From the NCBI RefSeq assembly GCF_009870125.1, contig NC_046683.1, positions 41,555,869 to 41,619,868 of the forward strand: 64,000 nucleotides of DNA, in the 5' to 3' direction. The position numbers were made by a program, and so were the translations under genes. Shown here in pieces: positions 58,745 to 64,000 of the stretch. Source of the DNA: Drosophila pseudoobscura (Eukaryota > Arthropoda > Insecta > Diptera > Drosophilidae). Below the pieces are notes generated by a model, which saw only the letters and a program-made list of their open reading frames with translations, searched no databases and was not told the origin of the DNA. Numbering within the stretch: position 1 is the first letter of the stretch; the number at the start of each line of letters is the position of its first letter.

Positions 58745-61700
58745 ATGGAAAAAGAAAATAGTAAGTGAAATACAAAATTAAAAGCAGCAGTGGGAATTTT
58801 TCAAAACCAAAAATCCTGAAGCGGGCTGTCGGGTTGTCGGGATGCTCCTGCAACAACATCAACAAAAAGGCAGGTGGAGTTGTACCTTTTGGGGAGAAAA
58901 AGTTGCAATGTTGGGAGAGAATTTCTGCGGGTAAGCGTCCCCAAATTCGGTAAATATGCGATACGTGTGCGGTTCCAACAACAGCGAAAACCCCTAGATC
59001 CCTACATAAGTTATGTTTGCATCGCATAGTGAGATCCAGGACTCGGTCAAATTTAGAAAAATTGAAAAAATAAAAAAAATAATTTTTTTTTTTGAAATTT
59101 TGACATTTTATTCAAAGGCATACTTGATTGTTCCCATTTCATATGGGTGAGAATGAAGGTTTGACATTTAGTCACAAAATTCTACACGTCAATTTGGGAT
59201 ATTGGAGGATATTTTGTTTTGTTTTAGATCTTTTTAGCGCAGGTCCGTGTATCGATTTTTTACCATCAATTCTTCCTCTCTTCACGAATCTTTAGCTGCT
59301 GGTGCGTCTGCGGACGGAGAAGAGGCTACCCACCCCCCAAATGGAGGTCCTGCCGCCTCTGGCTTGCAGAAGGAGGAAGAGAAGCAAGCAGAATGGAAGA
59401 CACAGAGGTCTCAGAAGAGGCGCTATAAGGCCGGGGAAGGCTGGGGCGGAAAGAAGCGGCAGCAGCAGCAGCAGCCACACAGCGATGCTAGGGAAAAACA
59501 TAACCGACAACAGCACGCAGGACAACAGCGAGGACAGGGCGGCAATCAACAATGCCAAGGAGGCTCCCAGCTCTACAGCTCTCGCCAGCCGCAAGGCGAA
59601 CTCCCCCAATGGCCAGGCCAGCCGCGTGGAACTTTGGGAAAACCAGGTCAAGTATCTGTCAATTATCTCGACGTTAACTTGGACAAAATGCCTGCGGTGG
59701 CCTATCACTACGATGTGAAGATCACGCCAGAGCGTCCTAAGAAGTTCTATCGTCAGGCTTTTGAGCAGTACAGAGTTGAACACTTGGGCGGAGCGATTGC
59801 CGCATTTGATGGACGTGCATCGTGTTACTCAGTTGTGAAGCTAAAATGCAGCTCCCAGGGCCAAGAAGTGAAAGTAAGTGTTGTTGGGTTGTCGCCGAGC
59901 TTGATGCACTTTTGAAGTGAAACTTGCTTTCCTGCCGTCCAGGTAACAGATCGCCACGGCCGTACCCTGAATTACACTCTGGAACTCAAGGAGACGGAGG
60001 ACTTGGAGGTCGATCTGAACTCGCTGAGAAGGTGAGTGGACCGTTATACTGAACGGCAGATACGGATACTTCTCTGTCGGCAGAGAATCGGCATAATGCA
60101 ATTTTCCATTTTTGCAGCTATATGAAGGATAAGATATATGACAAGCCCATGCGAGCCTTGCAGTGTCTGGAGGTTGTGTTGGCAGCACCCTGTCATAACA
60201 CCGCCATACGCGCCGGTCGCTCCTTCTTCAAAAGGTCTGAGCCCGGAAGTGCCTTTGATCTTAACGACGGCTACGAAGCTCTGGTTGGGCTCTATCAAAC
60301 ATTCGTTCTTGGCGATCGCCCGTTTGTCAATGTGGACATATCGCACAAGTCCTTTCCGAAGGCCATGACGATCATCGACTATTTAGAGCTGTATCAGAAA
60401 CAGAAAATTGACAAAAGCACAAATCTTGACTACAAGCGTTCTGATATTGAATCATTCCTAACGGGCATGAATATAATTTACGAGCCGCCTGCCTGTCTTG
60501 GCAGCGCCCCGCGCGTCTTCAGAGTCAACGGGCTTTGTAAGGTTCCGGCTAGCACTCAGACATTTGAGCTGGATGGAAAAGAAATGACCGTTGCAGAGTA
60601 CTACAAGTCTCGGCAGTATAATTTAAAGTTTCCGAACCTTCTCTGCTTGCATGTTGGGCCGCCTCTGAAGCACATTTACTTGCCTATCGAACTATGTCGC
60701 ATTGAGGATGGGCAGACACTGAATGTGAGTTCAACTAGTTCCTTTCACTGCAAATCATTTCCTGATTTGATTTCTTTTCATCGTATCGCAGCGCAAGGAT
60801 GGAGCTAATCAGGTGGCGGCCATGATTAAGTATGCTGCCACTTCCACCAACGAGAGGAAGGCCAAGATCATCCGCTTGATGGAATATTTCAGGCACAATT
60901 TAGACCCGACCATCAGCCACTTTGGCATACGTCTGGGCAGTGACTTCATCGTCGTGAATACACGCACGCTCAATGCGCCTCAGATTGAGTACAAAAACAA
61001 TTTGGCCTCGGTGAGGAACGGTTCGTGGCGCATGGATGGCATGCAATTCCTTGAACCCAAGCCAAAGTCACATAAATGGGCCATACTCTACGGCAAGATT
61101 AACTACCTGTATGTGGACGAGCTTCAGAAGATGGTAAGTTCTTTGCATTGCATTGCAGGATCCTGCCTAATTTTCGTGGCAGGTTATTCAGAAGAGTCGC
61201 AAAGTCAATCTGTGCCTGGATGCCAAGGCCGAGAAACTGTACTACAAGGATGAACGTGAACTAGATGCTCTTTTCCGCTATTTCAAAAAGAATCAATTTG
61301 ATGTGGTGTTCGTTATTATACCAAATTCCGGGCATCTTTATGATGTCGTGAAGCAAAAGGCTGAGCTGCAGCACGGCATTCTTACACAATGCATCAAGCA
61401 GATCACAGTCGAGCGCAAATGTAACGCGCAGGTTATTGGCAGCATTCTACTTAAAGTTAATTCCAAGCTGAACGGCACCAACCACAAGCTACGGGATGAC
61501 CTACACTGTCTGCCAAAGAAGACCATGTTTTTGGGTGCAGATGTGACTCATCCGTCGCCCGATCAGCGAGAGATCCCCAGTGTGGTGGGTGTTGCCGCCT
61601 CCCATGATCCATTCGGGGCTTCATATAACATGCAATATCGCTTGCAACGCTCTGCCCTGGAGGAGATCGAGGACATGGAGTCGATAACCCTTGAGCACTT

Positions 61701-62432
61701 GCGTGTCTATCATAATTTCCAACAATGCTACCCAGACCACATTATCTACTATCGTGATGGCGTAAGCGATGGCCAGTTTCCCAACATCAAGAATAAAGAG
61801 TTGAGGGGAATTTCTGCCGCCTGCAGCAAGGTAAGTTGAGCTCTTGCATCCAGAAACCTTTTAATTTTATATCACTAATCGTCCTTCGCCTCCTTTCAGC
61901 TGCACATTAAGCCCAAGATTTGCTGCTTCATTGTAGTTAAGCGGCATCATACGCGCTTCTTTCCGAACGGAGTTCCATCGCAATACAACAAGTTCAACAA
62001 CGTTGTTACGGGAACCGTCGTCGATCGCACCATTGTCCATCCCAATGAGATGCAGTTCTTCATGGTCAGCCATCAGTCGATTCAGGGGACGGCCAAGCCG
62101 ACGCGTTACAACGTAATCGAGAATACGGGCAACTTGGATATTGATGTACTGCAGAAATTGACATACAATCTTTGTCACATGTTTCCTCGTTGCAACCGCG
62201 CAGTGTCTTATCCGGCTCCGGCATATTTGGCACATTTGGCTGCGGCACGTGGACGTGTCTACCTTACTGGGTGCGATATTATTATTATTATTGTTTCATA
62301 TTTTCGTTCTGATAATGTCATCTTGACTGCTTTTCTTCCAGCTGCACCAAGTTTCGTTCTCCCCAGGAGGAGTACGCAAAGCGTTTGATAGTGCCAGAGT
62401 TCATGAAGACGAACCCTATGTATTTTGTTTAG
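58745..62432 (+). CDS. AGO2: Argonaute-2, copy 4
   Basis: Exons 58745-58760, 59296-59873, 59943-60031, 60118-60724, 60792-61133, 61183-61830, 61900-62270 and 62342-62432; 913 aa with PAZ, MID, PIWI and Asp664/Asp736/His872. From exon 2 it runs at a constant offset of 12,559 from copy 2. It shares EYKNNLASV with copy 3 but reads LIVPEF near the end, a Leu-to-Val change, so each copy has its own C-terminal signature. The unit spacing from copy 3 (about 7.3 kb) is larger than copy 2 to copy 3 (about 5.2 kb) because it keeps the DINE-1 block. A further unit may follow beyond the window, since the same module restarts at 62720. Confidence 0.95.
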
Positions 62433-62719
62433 GCAGAAAACTAACAAAATATCTTCACTTCTTCTAAACGAAAAAGAAGTTACAAAATATAAATTATTGA
62501 CCCACACCTGTTTTGCCCTTTATGTAATAATCAATCAAAGATCAATCAATCGAAAGATTGCTATGGTAAAAGCTTATAAAACAGTACAAATAATTCAAAC
62601 AAATTACAAACGAACACGACCTAATCACGACATAAGCCGAAAAGCAAGCCGGCGGGAGAGCTTCTGCTCAAGATGAGCTCCAGGTTATTCCTCAGAAGAA
62701 TAGGGCTCGTGTGGAAATT

Positions 62720-64000
62720 AAACTAGAGGAAATATACAACATTTTCTCTAAATTATTATTTAAGAGGCTCTGACGTTTTGAAATCTATTCCAAAACCACC
62801 AGTTATGTTATGAACAATATTTTCAGCTTCCTTAAATGAATCCATTGACTTTGCTAATGGTAGCACCTTCGCTTCTACCAGCTCTTTTGCCAGCTCAATA
62901 GATTCAGAATCTTCTGGGTTCAGCGTTTCAAGAACCTAAAATGTGAATATAAATTTTTTTTTTTTACTAAATTAAAATGTTTTTTTTTTTTTTTGGATAA
63001 ACATTATCTCTCTTACCTCTTTCATTTTCTCAATGTTATCTGCATAAAATTATGTTTATGATCGGTTATGATGGTAACTCCTTATTGAGTTGGTCGGTTG
63101 TAGCGTCGTACTCTAAGCGGACCTTTTATAATTTTATGAAAGTTTTGTTCACACAGGAAATGAACCAGTTAGCGACATGAAATGTATCCTTACATTGTTA
63201 GCTGTTAAATGTAATGCGTCTTATATGCCGCGCTATTCGTTAAGAGCCATAATAGTTTTAACTCATTCCCGTTAGGCTGGGACCTTTGGACCTTCTGTGA
63301 AGTGAAGGTTGTTGTTGTTGCTGCAATTGAGCCGGTCCCGAAGCCAGATCCAGAGCGTTTGCCTCGTAGAAAGTAAGTGCATAAAATAGGTTCAGTGCGG
63401 TCCGCGTGAGAAAATGAGGAAAATATAGAGAATGGATCAAACCATAACGCAACCCCTTTGTATTATTAATTAATCAACAAACAGCAACAAACAAAAAAGT
63501 GGAGAAAACAGTACAGTACATCAAAAGTTCATCGGTGCACGGAACATGTATGTGTTAAAAGACGTTTCGTGACTTGATTGGGATTAACGCTGAACAGTGT
63601 TGGGCCAGTGCTCAGTCCAAGCCAGAGTTGCATTTTTTGTGACAAGTAAAAAACCAATATTTCCACTCCACTTCATTGGTAAAAAAAAGGTTCAATTAAA
63701 AGGAGCCATCTGAACAATACAAACACCAGGGAATTAGGACAGAGCGAATATACAACAAACGAGGGGGAACGTTGTGAGTTGAGGTGGACGCCGCAACTTT
63801 ACAGTTATACCCGATACTAAGTCAGTATGGCTCTCCTCCGGCAGACGCCACTAATAATGAACGACACGACAAAGAATGCGTGCGAGAGAGACAGAAAATC
63901 AGTCTGAGCGTGACGTCGGGCGCTGCGTAGATAGTGCAAATTGATTTGTTCCTTTTGGCTATAAAAATGATCTGATCTGATCCAGATGATCAGCGAAATT
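62720..64000 (-). repeat. Start of another giant-downstream module (runs off window)
   Basis: Repeats 55404 onward: the remnant with its 60-codon frame (62756-62935), the second part of module DNA and the DINE-1-like element from 63806 to the window end. The array therefore continues, and a fifth Ago2 copy could lie to the right. Confidence 0.9.

Noticed and set aside
39746-62432. Ago2 copies as retrogenes
   Set aside because: All seven coding introns are kept in every copy, with flanking DNA, so the duplication was at DNA level.
39244-62720. Whole Ago2 array as an assembly duplication artefact
   Set aside because: Copies have distinct residues, distinct indels and at least two different junction types. 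Not fully excluded without reads.

Overview
The window is animal nuclear DNA from a Drosophila, most likely an obscura-group species (D. pseudoobscura / miranda / persimilis type) and Muller element A (X). It carries spliced genes with short introns, CA/CT microsatellites, a giant (gt) gene next to technical knockout (tko), a DINE-1-like element and an errantivirus. Species and chromosome are inferences from gene content and from known Ago2 amplification in the obscura group.

Layout. 1-2.6 kb: last exons of a smoothelin-type calponin-homology gene. 2.9-4.0 kb: a RING-CH (MARCH-type) membrane E3 ligase gene. 5.3-7.1 kb: tko, the mitochondrial ribosomal protein uS12m, with a DRE/motif-6 promoter. 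7.1-25.7 kb: 18.6 kb without a convincing gene, interpreted as the cis-regulatory domain of giant. It holds two clusters of Bicoid/Hunchback/Caudal/Zelda-like words, a degenerate ~121-bp tandem array and several short-period repeats. 25.7-27.9 kb: giant, a bZIP gap transcription factor with TATA/Inr promoter, a CtBP-type VLDLS motif and His/Gln runs. 27.5-30.2 kb: the giant 3' UTR, an unidentified gene remnant, a 720-bp DINE-1-like element and another remnant; this block is re-used as part of the amplified unit further right. 30.3-38.1 kb: a 7.9-kb gypsy-group errantivirus on the minus strand, with LTRs that look identical, a 4-bp target duplication, an intact pol, a frameshifted gag and an env with an in-frame stop. 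38.1-39.2 kb: remnants of an unidentified gene.

39.2-64 kb is the remarkable part: four complete, intron-containing and nearly identical Argonaute-2 genes. Copy 1 (minus) and copy 2 (plus) sit head to head in a palindrome with ~5.26-kb arms and a 594-bp spacer; copies 3 and 4 follow copy 2 in tandem. Each copy has 8 coding exons (913 aa) with the PIWI Asp-Asp-His residues in place. Every Ago2 copy is preceded by a duplicate of the giant 3' UTR in opposite orientation, so the amplified unit is a fusion of the giant downstream region with Ago2. The palindrome places two inverted copies of the giant 3' UTR around a short loop, an arrangement that could yield a long hairpin RNA: an Argonaute-2 amplicon that might itself make siRNA precursors matching a neighbouring developmental gene.
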